Shown here: one piece after another, positions 25,916-37,927 of the stretch | Layout: each line of letters opens with the position of its first letter | Numbering within the stretch: the first letter of the stretch is position 1 | Assembly (NCBI RefSeq): GCF_047948215.1 | Contig: NC_134460.1 | Span: 126,493,324 to 126,557,323 of the forward strand | DNA length: 64,000 bases | DNA from: Lycorma delicatula | Taxonomy: Eukaryota > Arthropoda > Insecta > Hemiptera > Fulgoridae | Direction of reading: 5' to 3' | The notes under the pieces: model-generated | What the model was told of the DNA's origin: nothing | Seen by the model: only the letters and a program-made list of their open reading frames with translations | Database searches by the model: none | Made by a program: the position numbers and the translations under genes

Positions 25916-26104
25916 CATTATTACTCGAATTACTAGATCAGTATTATTCGTATCTTTGTGAGATGCTAAAAGTTTTAGATTTCTGGAGTGTCGTGTAAAC
26001 AAAAGTTAATAATAATTGAACTATTCCGTTTAGTGAACTCCTGTGTACTGGTTAAAATGTTAATTTCGATCTAACGGTGTAAAATATGCAGTGTTTATTA
26101 TTGG

Positions 26105-26560
26105 ATTATTTGGTGAATAATCAAAAATGAAAAAGAAACAATCATACAGGAAAAGAAAGATAACATGAAAAGATATATCTCAAAAACGACAAGAAGATGA
26201 ATATGAAGGGGAAGAAAATATTAAAAACAACGGAAGAATAAAATGATTAATAGAAGATGATAAATATGAAGAGAGAGAAAATCTGAAAACTAGAGAACCT
26301 GTACACAAATTAAGAACAGAAGAATTATATCAAACCAAAGAGCGATTAAATGATTGGCAACGGAAAACAAATAAACGAAATGATGATCAACTCCGACTTA
26401 GGGAGAATATTGTCCGACAATATCAGAGGAGTAATGAACTAAAAGGTAAGAATCTTTTGCAGTTTATTAAAGATCGGCGATGTATGCCTCAGTGTATATG
26501 TTCTTGTGAGGGTCTATTTTTCAGTCGCTCTGTAGTTATCGTTAATGTAGATAAAATTAA
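26105..26560 (+). pseudogene. Possible Helitron N-terminal relic
   Basis: A decayed Lys/Arg/Glu-rich frame reads NDDQLRLRENIVRQYQRSNE and then FIKDRRCMPQCICSCEGLFF before a stop near 26575. A basic region followed by CxxC and LFF resembles the N-terminal part of animal Helitron proteins. There is at least one stop upstream. The match is only suggestive, and no Helitron ends were located around it. Confidence 0.3.
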
Positions 26561-26689
26561 ACAAAAATTCTAGAATAATTAAATAAAACTAAACAGAAAT
26601 TAAACTAGAAAATTCAAAAAATAATACGATTATATATTATAATTTTCAATTAATATTAAATAATCAGATGTTTCACCAAATCTATTATA

Positions 26690-27205
26690 TATAAACTTAT
26701 GTAATAATGCCTATTAAATTACATATACACATTTTTAAAAGTACATCAAATTTTATTTCATTAATAATTTTTTTTTTTATTACCATTGAATTATTATTTA
26801 TTGTAAAACTTTTTTTACAATCACGGGTTAATAATTATTAAATCAATATATTTAAATTTAAAAAGTAAAAAAAAGGAGATAAAGTCTGATTTGAACCGAT
26901 GTGTCTTCCCTTTAAGATCCAAATATTTCACTAATTGAAATTTTAATTTTGACTGTAATCAAAAAGGGAGATGCAAAACTAGATGTTACAACAGTGCTAA
27001 ATCCAAAATTTTAATATCCTACGGCTAATCGTTTTTGAGTTACGTGAGATACATTCGTACGTTCGTACAGACGTCACGCCGAACTAGTCAAAATGGATTC
27101 AGCGATGGTCAAAATGGATATTTCTGTTGAAATATGAAAACCGAAATTTTTCGCGATCACAATCCTTCCTTTACTTCGACAAGGAAGTAAAAGGATAAAA
27201 AATCT
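26690..27205 (+). mobile_element. Short element family M, copy 3
   Basis: Starts at the first-terminus region (taatgcctattaaattac), includes 'gaaccgatgtgtcttccc', 'ctagatgttacaacagt', 'cgtacagacgtcacgcc' and 'tttttcgcgatcacaatcc', and ends in 'ttcgacaaggaagtaaaag'. In reverse complement it aligns along its whole length to 53583-54310. No ORF. The very first bases are degraded. Confidence 0.75.
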
Positions 27206-28313
27206 TTTTGAGTTTTCGATACAAAGGTTTTTTTGTTGACTTAAAAAATAAAGAAAAAAAAATTAAAAATAATTTATTATATGTTTATTGCTTTATATTA
27301 TTTTCATTTCCTCATTCCTTCTATTCCTTTTATTTTAGATCCTTTTTGTTGTAATTCTGTTCCTCCTGACCTTTTTTTCTTACATTTATACACAAGGTTA
27401 CGTTGGTTGATGACGTAGTGAATTTGAGAGAAGGAGAGACATGTCCATTAACACCGTCCAATTTTAGTAATTCCCCTATTCTCCCTACCACCTTCATCAC
27501 CTTGTTCTATTATACTTCCCCTTTTTTTTCGTCTTTCAATCTCTCTCTCTCTCACTCAAACACGCCGTGACTCACTTCTCTTTAGTGTATAATAATTTGT
27601 AAAGACCTCGTTTATTGTCGTGCTAATGAGCAGCGTACTATACGCTACGGTACAAGCATTTGGCATCTTTTTAATGTTTGTTTTATTGGTATACACATGC
27701 ATTCTTTTAAAATGAGTACGAATTGATAATTTCGTTGTACGAACAGCATATATCTTAACAAATAATTTGTCTATAATTCAGTAAGATAATTTTTTTAATG
27801 TTAAAACTTTTTTAAATTTTCTTTTGTTTGCAGACCTGAATTAGTAAGCTATATAAAGTGATAAAATAATATTAGCCTGCAAATATATATATATATTGAA
27901 CTTATTTTACAGTATTATGTTACCTCTTCTATTTCCTTATTACGAAAAAAAAAACTGAAGTAAATCTAATGAATATTTTAAAATACAGAACAAAATTTTA
28001 ATTATCTAACATCATTAAAAAGTTTGAAATATGTGATGTTCAAGTTAAAGTGCATGTTTCTGTAGATCAATATGTTTAGAATTAAATTTTAACAAGTGGA
28101 ACTTTTCTTCTATTTAATTATAGTTAAATTATATTAAACTTTATTAGTGAGAAAAATCTTGATCTGTCTATTAAACTATCTCTATAAACTGAATATATTA
28201 TTTTATTGATTGTTAATATGAATTTACAATTTCTTATTAAACCTAAATACACACACGGGCGCATACACGAAATGGAACTCCATGCAGTGATAGCTTCTCC
28301 CCTTTTATCCGGG
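27206..28313. other. AT-rich spacer with a short (TC)n
   Basis: No gene. A (CT)n run sits at 27538-27554 beside a GC-richer patch around 27560-27590. Confidence 0.4.
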
Positions 28314-28608
28314 ACCCACCGGGTCGGTCTTGTGGTGAACTCGTTTTCGCAAATCAGTTGATTTCGAGTCGAAAGTTGTAAGGTTCAGACCGTAGTAAAG
28401 GCAGTAATTTTTATACGGATTTGAATACTAGATCGTGAATACCGGTGTTCTTTGGTGATTGGGTTTCAATTAACCACACATCTCAATAATAATCGACCTG
28501 AGATTGTACAAGATTACACTTCATTTACATTTATACATGTCATCCTCATTCATTCTCTGAGGTAATACCTTACCGTAATTCCGGAGGCTAAAGAGAAAAA
28601 GAGAGACA
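28314..28608 (+). mobile_element. SINE family A, copy 2
   Basis: tRNA-like head with A-box region CGGTCTTGTGGTGAACTCG and B box GGTTCAGACC, then the family body (tttgaatactagatcgtga, tcattctctgaggtaatacc) and a tail rich in A and G (aaagagaaaaagagaga). Confidence 0.85.
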
Positions 28609-28745
28609 GAGAGCCTTTCACCGGAAGTACCGGGTTTGAATCCGGGTAAAGCATCGAGTTTTTAATACGTTAGAAAAACCTCCATAACATATTCTCACAC
28701 ACAAGCTTTGAGCTTATGTAGTGAATCAGCAAAAATACAAAAAAA
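28609..28745 (+). mobile_element. SINE family B, 5'-truncated, abutting SINE A
   Basis: Follows the SINE A tail directly. It keeps the B box GGGTTTGAATCCGGG and the body landmarks 'ttttaatacgttagaaaa' and 'cacacaagctttgagcttat', matching 35105-35235, but lacks the A box. Confidence 0.7.
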
Positions 28746-28789
28746 CTTCACTTTGTTTGAATGAAAGTAATTAATGATTATTTTTTAAA

Positions 28790-29230
28790 AAAATAACACT
28801 GGGGAACAAAAAAAAATTTTTTTCTGAAGAAGAAAAATGTGGGATTCTGATCGTATTTTTTCTCCTGAATTCAAATATGATGTTGGTTTTTCCCATTACT
28901 CAGGGTTACCGAAAGGCAGGCATTTATAATTTCAAACATTTTAATATTACCTGCATTCTTAACTATACAGTATTCAAACATCTAACCTACAAAGTAAGAA
29001 ATGACGATTTTCTGCTATGCCTGTGGAGCATCCCTCTTGATGGTTCAACAATAATCAGCCAGCACATTAGGATTCCATTTGCCTTGATACCTCTTTTCCA
29101 TGGCTGAAATCTCCTGATGAAAGTATTCCCCTTGCTCATCGCTCACTGCGCAAAGATTTTCCGGGAAGAAATCTAGGTGCGAGTTCAGGAAGTGTACTCT
29201 TAAGGACATTCTAGACTCGTGAGACAAAAA
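28790..29230 (-). pseudogene. Relic of a dispersed ORF of unknown family
   Basis: On the minus strand 29045-29227 reads SHESRMSLRVHFLNSHLDFF, PENLCAVSDEQGEYFHQEIS and AMEKRYQGKWNPNVLADYC, then a stop, after which TIKRDAPQA continues and decays. I recall this protein segment as recurrent in arthropod genomes, in unannotated mobile-element-like proteins, but do not know its function. The downstream end 'tttttgttccccagtg' (reverse strand, near 28800) may be part of the same unit. No enzyme motif is visible. Confidence 0.5.
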
Positions 29231-29284
29231 TCATGTTGACCAGTGTAATATATAAGTAACAACCTTTAAATAATAAGGGATTGA

Positions 29285-29945
29285 ATGACATGATATAAAA
29301 ACTACGTAATCATATTTATAGATTTCAAAAAGGCATACGATTCAATTGATAGAACTTCTTTATTTAACATCCGAGAAGAATTTGGTGTGGATCTCAAAAT
29401 TATTAATAGTACTAAATTGACTCTTACAAACACAAGATCCAAAGTAAAAATTAATGGGGGAAATCTTAGAAGAATTCGAAATTAAAACAGGAGTAAGACA
29501 AGCAGATGGTTTATCACAAACTCTTTATATTTGTGTCTTACAGAAAGTATTAAGAAAATGGGAAAAGAAGACGAAAGAAGCTGGGACACACCACCAAATA
29601 AACTTGGTTCCGAAATTGAAAGGAATTGTACGTAAAATTAACTTTTGCGGATTACATTTCAATTTTCTCGGATAATTTAAAAACGGTGGCAGAACAGTTA
29701 AACCACCTAAAAGAAATCGCAGAGAAAGTAGGACTAAACATTTTCTTTAAAAAGGTAGAATTCATTATCAACCAAAGATTCCCCCAAAATCTTAAGTATG
29801 AAAAATGGAAAAATCAACTAAATCAATAACTTAAATATTTGGAAGAAATAATACAAATTAATGGTTTAGATAAAGAACCCAATCAAAAAAGAACAAGTAA
29901 TATTAAATTGACTTAATTGCCAACAGAAGACATTTACGAAAAACG
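29285..29945 (+). pseudogene. LINE A reverse transcriptase relic, 5' part
   Basis: Decayed RT domain in the plus strand: IFIDFKKAYDSIDR (RT box with the first catalytic Asp), VDLKIIN, GEILEEFEIKTGVRQADGLS and then FADYISIFSDNLKTV, where the usual FADD is FADY. KYLEEIIQINGLDKE follows near 29840. Frameshifts and stops are present and one catalytic Asp is lost, so the enzyme is dead. It resumes at 30746 after an interruption by an opposite-strand LINE. A second copy of this family is at 57590-59045 (minus). Confidence 0.8.
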
Positions 29946-29999
29946 CCTGGGCGTTATCATCGCCCGGAATTTTATCAATAAAAGGCTAAAATAACTCCA

Positions 30000-30745
30000 A
30001 AAAAATAAAGTTTATAAGGTGTAAATATATTATTAATCATATAATAAAAATTTATTAAAACAAGCCAAGAAGGCAAAATAAAACTCAATACTAATACCAC
30101 AGACGAAGTCGATAAAATATAAGTTAAAATAATCGAATAAAGAAACTATTTAAAACTTACCTAATTCCGATGGGTTGTGCAAAAGTCCCCTCCCCGGATA
30201 GCAAGATTAAATAGATAGAACCAAAAAACCAAAATTGAAAGTAAAGGTTAAAATTATTAAAAACTCAGAAAAACATATATGATAATATTAAACTTTTTGC
30301 AGTAACCTGGTACTATGCAAAAATAGAAACATCCGGTCCAAAATTCCGTTATTATTGCACAAGATATCACGGATGTTTCTAGGTAGATTAAACTGACGAC
30401 GCAAATCCGCATAACATATGCAGTCCACGATAATGTGGTGCACAGTCATGCGGCAGTTGCATCGTGTGCATAGGGGTGGGGCTTCTCCTGACATTAGGTA
30501 TTCGTGTGTGATCCTCGTATGTCCTAACCGTAACCGGCAGAGGACCACTTCCTCACGACGAGATTTTCTGCAAGAGGAGCCCCATGGCAACACTGAATCT
30601 TTAATCCGTCGGAGTTTATTATCGACGTGAGTCGCCCAGTCACTTTGCCATCTTGCTCTCAGTGATTGTTTTATACGATTGATAAAGTGGTGAAAGGAGG
30701 TTGAATACACGCTTCTTTGGCAGCATAATCTGCTCTTTCGTTATC
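30000..30745 (-). mobile_element. LINE B 3' fragment (Jockey/I-like), inserted in LINE A
   Basis: A 140-codon minus-strand frame (30288-30710) encodes the tail region of a Jockey/I-type polyprotein: WQSDWATHVDNKLRRIKDSV, SRREEVVLCRLRLGHTRITH, EYLMSGEAPPLCTRCN and MTVHHIIVDCICYADLR. The spacing of CTRC and H..I..C matches the zinc-finger-like segment after the RNase H domain in these families. The 5' part is missing, as is usual for 5'-truncated LINE insertions. Edges are approximate; the insertion splits LINE A. Confidence 0.75.
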
Positions 30746-31310
30746 TTATGGTAACGAAATTACAATATGGTATTCAAACCAGGAGGCCTGTACACTTCAG
30801 AATGCATCTTTATTTTGAAATCTGAAATAAATGGAATTGAAAAAAAGAAAGGACAATCTTTAGAAAAATCCTACGACCAATAAAATAGGTGAAAACGAAC
30901 ACAAATTCAGAAGTAATAAAAATATTTACAAACGCAATGAAATTGAGAAAATGTAAAAGTTCATCTGAAAAGAAAATTCAAATTCTTCGGCCACTTTTTG
31001 AGTATGAAAGATAACGGCTCACAAAATAAATCTTCGACTACACTTACAACAAAAAAAGCAAAGATAAACGGACCTCAGTGGTTAAAAAAGATCTAAAAGA
31101 AATGAAAATATCTAAAGAAAAGTACAAGATAGAACAACGTTAAGAAAATTCTTACAAGATTTCAAGGGTATTCTAGAGATGTAAAGAAATAACCAATAAC
31201 GTCTGATCAGAAGAGAGAAGATAAAAACAAAGGGAAAGAATGAAGAACTGTTTATTGGAATACCGGGAAAGAAAACGCACAAAGAAATAGAAATTAATGC
31301 AAAATATTGT
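30746..31310 (+). pseudogene. LINE A relic, 3' part
   Basis: Continues the LINE A protein: ASECIFILKSEI, IEKKERTIFRKILRPIK, then decayed lysine-rich sequence with KVQDRTTLRKFLQDFKGIL near 31120. The reverse complement of 57590-58060 aligns with this stretch (for example 'aggcctgt', 'cttcagaatgcatctt' versus 'atgcatcttcagtttgaaat'). The end after 'gaaataccgggaaag'-type sequence is near 31310. Confidence 0.75.
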
Positions 31311-31456
31311 TTCATGTGGTGTTCGTCGGTCAAACAAGAAATCAATTTAAAAAATTAAAATCCTAATAACGTAAAAATATTATTTCGTAAATGTTTCAAA
31401 CGAGTAAATAATAAAATATATTAATAAATCTAATTATAATTTAATTAAAATATATC

Positions 31457-31744
31457 TCTCTCTTTTTCCTGTTTAGCCTCCGGTAATTACCGTTTAGATA
31501 ATACTTCAGAGGATGAATGAGGATGATATGTATGAGTGTAAATGAAGTGTAGTCTTATAGTCTCAGTTCGACCATTCCTGATATGTGTGGTTAACCCAAC
31601 CACCAAAGAACACCGGTATCCACGATCTAATATTCAAATCGGTATAAAGGAAACTGCCTTTACTAGGACTTGAACGCTGGAACTCTCGACTTCCAAATCA
31701 GCTGATTTGGGAAGACGCGTTCACCACTAGACTAACCCGGTGGG
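31457..31744 (-). mobile_element. SINE family A, copy 3, with 16-bp target-site duplication
   Basis: A well-preserved minus-strand copy. The duplication ttaattaaaatatatc flanks it at 31441-31456 and 31745-31760 without mismatch, which shows retroposition. In reverse orientation the head has A-box region GGTTAGTCTAGTGGTGAACG and B box GGAGTTCCAGCGTTCAAGTCC-like, with the 'gtcttcccaaatcagctgat' variant of the subfamily. Confidence 0.92.
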
Positions 31745-31760
31745 TTAATTAAAATATATC

Positions 31761-33685
31761 TGAATTTAAGATATGATACCATACAAAAACCGTACTTGAA
31801 ATCACTTTTATTAATACAATATTGGGCAGAATTTTATTTTCTTACCTAAACACATTCCTCTCCACCTGAAAAATTTCCATATCCGTTTTAATTTTTTGAA
31901 CCTTAAATATAAATTAATTTTGACTTGGATAAATACCTCATAATTTCATCTCTTTCATGCTAACTATTAATCTATCGCGAAGAATATCATCTGAGAAAGG
32001 AACTGAATTGCAATTAACTGCAAGTAAATTTTAAGATGCCTACTTTTGCGGATTCCTTCGGATTTCTTTTTTTTTTTTAATTGACTGTGTCCTTATATAC
32101 TTTTTATACTTTAAATTTTCGTGAAGAATAAAAACAATACTTTTTTAAACTACAGATTAATTATGTAAACTTTCTATAACCGATAATGTAACTTTTTTTT
32201 TAATACATTATTTTTTTTTTTTAATGGACTATACTTCTCAAGTAACAAAGAATTAGAACACGGGGTGCACTAATAAATTTTTCATTAACGGTACATTTTA
32301 TTTTGTATTATAGCAAACCGAAAGAATATGATCCAGATCCTCAGGGCTGGCTACATGAAAATTTTATGAAAAATGTACATTCGCTTCGATATTTACATTG
32401 ATATGAAGCAGAACTTGATTTTTTCATCTAAAATTTATAACTTTTTTCGTGGATTGGATTTTTAGTGACCCGTTTGTCTACAGATATCTAAAAGGAAGGA
32501 CCATTTACATGAGGTCTGACTTTTATAATTTCGGTTATATTTTTTATGTTAAAATAAAACGTAGGTCAAACTTTAAGTCTAAACAAATTTTACGTGAAAG
32601 GACTATTTTTTATCTCTCCGGAACGGGCGTTCCGGTACTAGTGCATCTCTGCTAGAACAAATGTAGTTTATGAATAGGAATGTGGAATATTTTCATATTT
32701 AAGTTTAGAAAAAAATAACTTTTCCATTTTAATTTCCGCTATTTCATAAAATTGTACTATACACAGTTTAAGAATTTAATTTACTAAACGATCCCATTCT
32801 TTTGATTGATTTTCGGGTCTTCTCGATTAGTTCCTATTCACAGTTAATGGACTGTAATAGTTTATTGTTTTTTTTTTTGTTACAAACTTCTATTATATTA
32901 ATTTATAATTAAAAAACTGAAATATATCTACACTGATTTAAACATTAGTTATCTCAGTAATTTTTTTTCTGTAATATTAACCATAACTTATTATTTACTT
33001 ATAATACATTAAATGACGTCACTATGACACATGCATAGTTGCGCATGATTGCTATTTTATCTTGTTTGTTATTTACATATTATATTATAGCATTTCAATA
33101 TTGTTTACTTCACATTTACAGGAAAATTTACCTTGAATTTAAATATACAGTTTTATCAAATAAATGTATCAACTATTTCGAAAAGTGGCTGTTTTAGTTA
33201 ATTAAATAAATCAGTTAATTTATCCTTAATGTGCCATGCAAAGTCTATACTTTGGATGACTTAACGGAAAATACCATGTTCTTGTAATTTTTATTACAAA
33301 TAGATTAAAATATATTTAAAATTTAACGTAACGTTATTAAATTTGAGGAAATAAATCAGTTCTTCTGAAGAAATGTTTATTTGTTAATGATTTTTTATCA
33401 TAAAAATTTACGGTAAATTAAGAATTTTTGCATGAAGTTAAACTCTGTAGCATTTATAACTTTGTATATTTGTAAATAAATTACGTGTTAGAATATTATT
33501 ATTATAGGAAGAATAATAATTAAAAAAAAACAATTTTTGTGTTTGATTATATTTCGGAAGTACAATAGATTCACTAAAAGCTTTTTTCAGTTATGTTATT
33601 AGGAATGTACCAAGTATACTTATTAATAATATGTTTACAAATTCGATCATAAAATTTGGTCTATTTTCTTCCTACTACACAATCC
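31761..33685. other. AT-rich spacer; one weak exon-like patch
   Basis: No gene established. At about 32313-32399 a short frame after a pyrimidine-AG stretch (tttgtattatag) reads KPKEYDPDPQGWLHENFMKN, less repetitive than the surroundings. The 68-codon frame at 32449-32655 has no recognisable motif. Confidence 0.4.
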
Positions 33686-33689
33686 TTCA

Positions 33690-33890
33690 ACGGGTGTCCT
33701 AAATGAAACTTTACACCTATTTTTAAAATATTTAATTTATTGTATGGAATAAAAGTGTGATGGAAACAGGAATAATATTTACTATAATGAATTTTTATGC
33801 ACAAAAGGTGCTCAAAATGGCATGGGATCATTTGTCTTAAGGCACGTACACGTTTCAATACGTTTGAAAATAAACGCGGAAGTACCAAAG
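33690..33890 (-). pseudogene. Possible transposase C-terminal relic
   Basis: The minus-strand frame reads NVLKRVRALRQMIPCHFEHL, resembling the C-terminal 'HFEHLL' ending common in insect DDE transposase proteins, followed downstream by 'gtgtaaagtttcatttagga', a phrase I associate with terminal repeats of such elements. The match is short and the 5' part absent. Confidence 0.3.
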
Positions 33891-34510
33891 GAGTAATTGC
33901 ATTTACAAACCCAGTTGTATTTTCAGTTCAACCAGGGTATAAGAATTATTCTTGTAAACAAATTTTTTATTGCTTCCAAAAATAAAAAACTGGGAAAAGT
34001 ATTGCATTACTTTCCCGGCTATTAATATGAATAATAATAGAACCAGAAAGCAGTTTATTTGTTCGTGGTGCGGAAGAAATTTTAAAATACATTTTAAAAG
34101 AAATATTCATATATAGGTTAAGCTTGACAATTTTACTTAAGTAAAGTTTTTTGTAAATCTAACAACCCCCCTTCAGTAAAGGCTAAAATAAGGAAATTAA
34201 AATTTTCAAAAAACGTTTTTGCATTTTAGGTGGTCCGTAATTTTTAAAGATTTTAGACATTTCTTGATAGTTCTGTATACGAAATATAAACTTTCAAAAC
34301 TTGTTTGAAAAGTATTTAAACCAAAGGAAAATAGAGGAAAAGAGCAAAAACCCACATATATTTCATTTTTAAAAGGTAGGGGTTGATTTTTTGAAAAAAC
34401 ATTTTTTTTGGATTTTTTTATAAGCATTGTTTGTAATAAATTTGCTTTAATAAAGCTTTCAGTAAAATATCTATGAGGAAAGTCGAAATTGGTTTCTGCA
34501 GGGAGATGAG
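33891..34510. other. AT-rich spacer
   Basis: No gene or repeat recognised. Confidence 0.4.
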
Positions 34511-34790
34511 ATAGACGGGGTTGGTCTAGTGGTGAACGCGTCTTCCCAAATCAGCTGATTTGGAATTCGAGAGTTCTAGTTACTTTTACAAGGATTTGAA
34601 TACTAGATCGTGGATACCGTCGATCTTTGGTGGTTGGATTTCAATTAACCACACATCTCAGGAATGGTCGAACTGAGACTGTACAAGACTATACTTCATT
34701 TACACTCACACATATCATCCTCATTCATCCTCTGAAGTAATCCCTGAACGGTAATTCCCGGAAGCTAAACAGGAAAAAGAAAGAGTCAGT
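34511..34790 (+). mobile_element. SINE family A, copy 4
   Basis: Head GGTTGGTCTAGTGGTGAACG with the 'gtcttcccaaatcagctgat' variant, then a deletion that removes most of the B box, then the normal body and tail (gaagctaaacaggaaaaaga). Confidence 0.85.
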
Positions 34791-35067
34791 GTGTTCTGTG
34801 CATACTACTACTTGTGATTTCAGCTTGTGCTAGTTTTCTGAGGGTTTCTAAGGTATTAGAAACATTATTCAACTTTACCTCTATAGGAATCTGTTTCCGG
34901 AACTTGGATGCGTCTTTGTCAGGACCAGTTCCACTATGTGGAACATTAATGACTGGAAATCTTTAATGAACATTTCCTTCAAGCATGCTTTGTAATCGCC
35001 AGCACGACGAAACCCATTTTCAACCAAAAGAATACGAGTGTTAATATCATTGGTCTATAATGCGAAC

Positions 35068-35245
35068 GAAAGGCGATCTCCGTGGCAGAGTGGTAGCGTC
35101 TCGGTTTAACTTCCGGAGGGTTCGAATCCCGGTCAGGCATCATATTTTTCATACGCTAAAAAATCCCATTTCCAAATCCCGACGCACAAGCTTCAAGCTT
35201 ATGTGGTGATATCAAGCTAAAAAAAATAAATAAATAAAAGCTACA
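35068..35245 (+). mobile_element. SINE family B, best copy
   Basis: The tRNA-like head has A box GTGGCAGAGTGGTAGCGTCT and B box GGTTCGAATCC, spaced as in a tRNA gene. The body contains 'caggcatcatatttttcata', 'cacaagcttcaagcttatgt' and 'gtggtgat', ending in an AAATAAATAAATA-type tail. This is the reference for the partial copies at 17072, 21978, 28609 and 49326. The head does not fold into a complete tRNA by eye, so I call it a SINE and not a gene. Confidence 0.85.
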
Positions 35246-37916
35246 ATTAGTTTGAGAATAAAAAGTACTTCAACAATAAAACATGGAAATCAGCTGTAAA
35301 CAAAGACAACTATTAGTTTCACCGCTGAAAGTATAAAAAAACAAGTTAAATCGTATTTTATCGATTCGGAACCGGATAATTTTGTTTACGTGCAAGTTAC
35401 ATTTGCATCATCGAACTATGTATATGTTAGTAATAAGAAAATGAATAATACAGTAGTAATTCATTGACCTTTATTTAGTGAAAACATTTTAGAAATAGTT
35501 TTGTTTTATCATTACTTGTTTTAGCTAAATAATTTTTTTTAATGAGTTTTATCAAAATGTACAGTTTTGATAAGAATTTTTGTTTAACATGACTTTTTAG
35601 ATTAAAAATAAAAATATAAATTGAATGTACCACATTATTAGACATTGTGTATGTGTGCGTGCGTGCGCGTGTGTGTTAGTTCGCCTCGTGCATTCGTGTG
35701 CATGTTATGAATTTGTTTTATGTCTGGAACAGTAGCGCTGAATTATGTATAACACATCTGAATAAATACTCAATTATTATACATTCGAAGCTCAGATGTA
35801 CGTGTAATGATGATTATGTACGGATTAATGATTATATTTTACACTTTCCTTGATAAAATGCATCCAAGAGATTGCTAGTTAAATACTTATATATTGAATT
35901 AATATATTTTTATTTGTATAATTGTCAATTTCTTATTGTGTAAATCTTTCCAAAAATTATTTTACATTTGAGATACTTTGTGTCTGTGTGCATGTATGCG
36001 CGCGCGCATATTACAAATGCTATGTTGATTTATTAATTTACGAACATATGGACCATAACGTAAGAAAGATAAGATTATAAAAGAGGTTAGGGTAAAGTAT
36101 TGAAAAAATTAGTGCTTATTTTACGCTAGATGAATGTTCTTGTATTGTAAGTTAATGCGGTTTATAGCTTATTGTTGCAAATTGAGATTGTTTCATAAAA
36201 TAATTGTTTGAATATAATTTTTATACATATTTCCTATTTTTTATCGATACTATTTACTACATGTTTTTTCATAGCATTATTATTATTATGCAGGATTTGA
36301 TTTTATTTTTTACATACCGTAGCGTTTATCGTGAGTATAACTAATTATGCAGGCTGTAATAATTCACTTACTCAAACTTTTAATCCAGAAAAAATTCATT
36401 ACATTATTTATTATTATTTTCATCGTGCGAAGTGAGATTCTATTTTAATTCGAATTTTTAGCATTTCGTCTATGCTTGTAACACAGTTACGTGTTTAACG
36501 ATTTTTATGAGATTTTTCAGTAAGTTATTAGGTGGAACGATGTATTCGTAACGGTTTTTCATAAAATTTTCCGTTTAAAAATGCCTGTCAGTGCAGCACT
36601 TAATAATTTGAAAGACAACGGCTTAACGAGTGTTGTAGCCAAATTTTGAAGCTCATCTTTAACAAATTTAATTTTATGTATAACCGATTAAATAGTGATT
36701 CTATTTGTCTAACGGTTAATAGATTTTTATTTACGAAAAATCAGATTGTAACATTAAAGATAGAAACAATGCATCCTATAATTTTCTTGGAAATTCTAAG
36801 ACTAAATATGAGTTTAGAAACTTTACTCGCTCAGTCATTTGGGTGTTATTTTGCTTTGGCAGGAAGTAAAGGTGAGGAGTGAAGAGAGGGAAGTCTGCGT
36901 TGCCAAGCCACTGCTGCTTAGAATTTAAGCCTTTATTCCAGCTTCCTTGCTGGTATCCTGCCTTGGGTAGTAAAGGTGTTCAGTCTTCGTTCTATAATGA
37001 AGTCGAAACATCAGTTTGATAAACATCAATTAGTAGCAATGTATAATAATCCTGAAAACAGTGTTTATATATTGATAGAACACTAAGATTATATTTAGTA
37101 ATTTAAAATTTTTCACTATCAATTACGAATTTAATAAAATATATTTTGTACATTATTTTTAATTTTTACTTTATTAATTAAATTTTAAGGTAAAATTTAA
37201 TTTTTAAATTCAGTATAAATTGAACGAGACCTACAGTTTATTCATAAATATATTGAATAAAATTTTATTAGTTTGTAGAATTTTGGTAGCTTAGAAGTTA
37301 CACTTTAGAGGGTGTTTTTTGTCAGAGTGATGATGATGTAGGATTCAAGAAAACCTTCTGGGTTTAATTTCAAGCAGAGGTATGAATTTCTTTACATCAT
37401 TCGGATTTTCATATCTACTATTACTATACTTCTAAGTATTTAATTTTTGTGTTATTAAATTGTGACTGGTAATAAAAATAAAATAAACTTTAACTACGAA
37501 TTGCATTAATAAAAAGTTTTGGGACTTGACAGTTTTATTGTGTTCCTAATATAATTTTTTATGTTAAGTTAAAAAATTTAATAAATTTTTTTCTTTCAAC
37601 CGCAGTTTCTGTGTGATAACATTTTTTTTAAATACTGCTTTTCTGGAATTTTCGTATTTCTTTATGTTCATAAAAGATTTCTAACAGAGAGTGAGGTACA
37701 AACGTAACATTTGAAGGCAATTGTTATAAATCATTTAGTGGCGGCTTGTAGCTAAAATTAGTGAGGGTGCTGTTTCAGAAAATCTTTTTTGGAATTCAAA
37801 TGAATCAAATAGAATAGCTGGAAGCAAAATAAAAATCTAATTCTACACTTTATCATATTCAAGAATGTGGTGCACCGTTTTTAAGCATATTGTTCTTAAC
37901 ATATAATATTTTTTTT
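35246..37916. other. AT-rich spacer
   Basis: About 2.7 kb with no supported gene. A (GT)n-like tract is at 35647-35674 and a short (CG)n at 35999-36008. The 78-codon frame at 36646 has no motif. Confidence 0.4.
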
Positions 37917-37927
37917 GTATCACAAAA

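Noticed and set aside
35068..35140. Possible tRNA gene
   Set aside because: A and B boxes are good, but the acceptor and anticodon stems do not pair properly by eye, and partial copies with the same body are dispersed. It is a SINE head.
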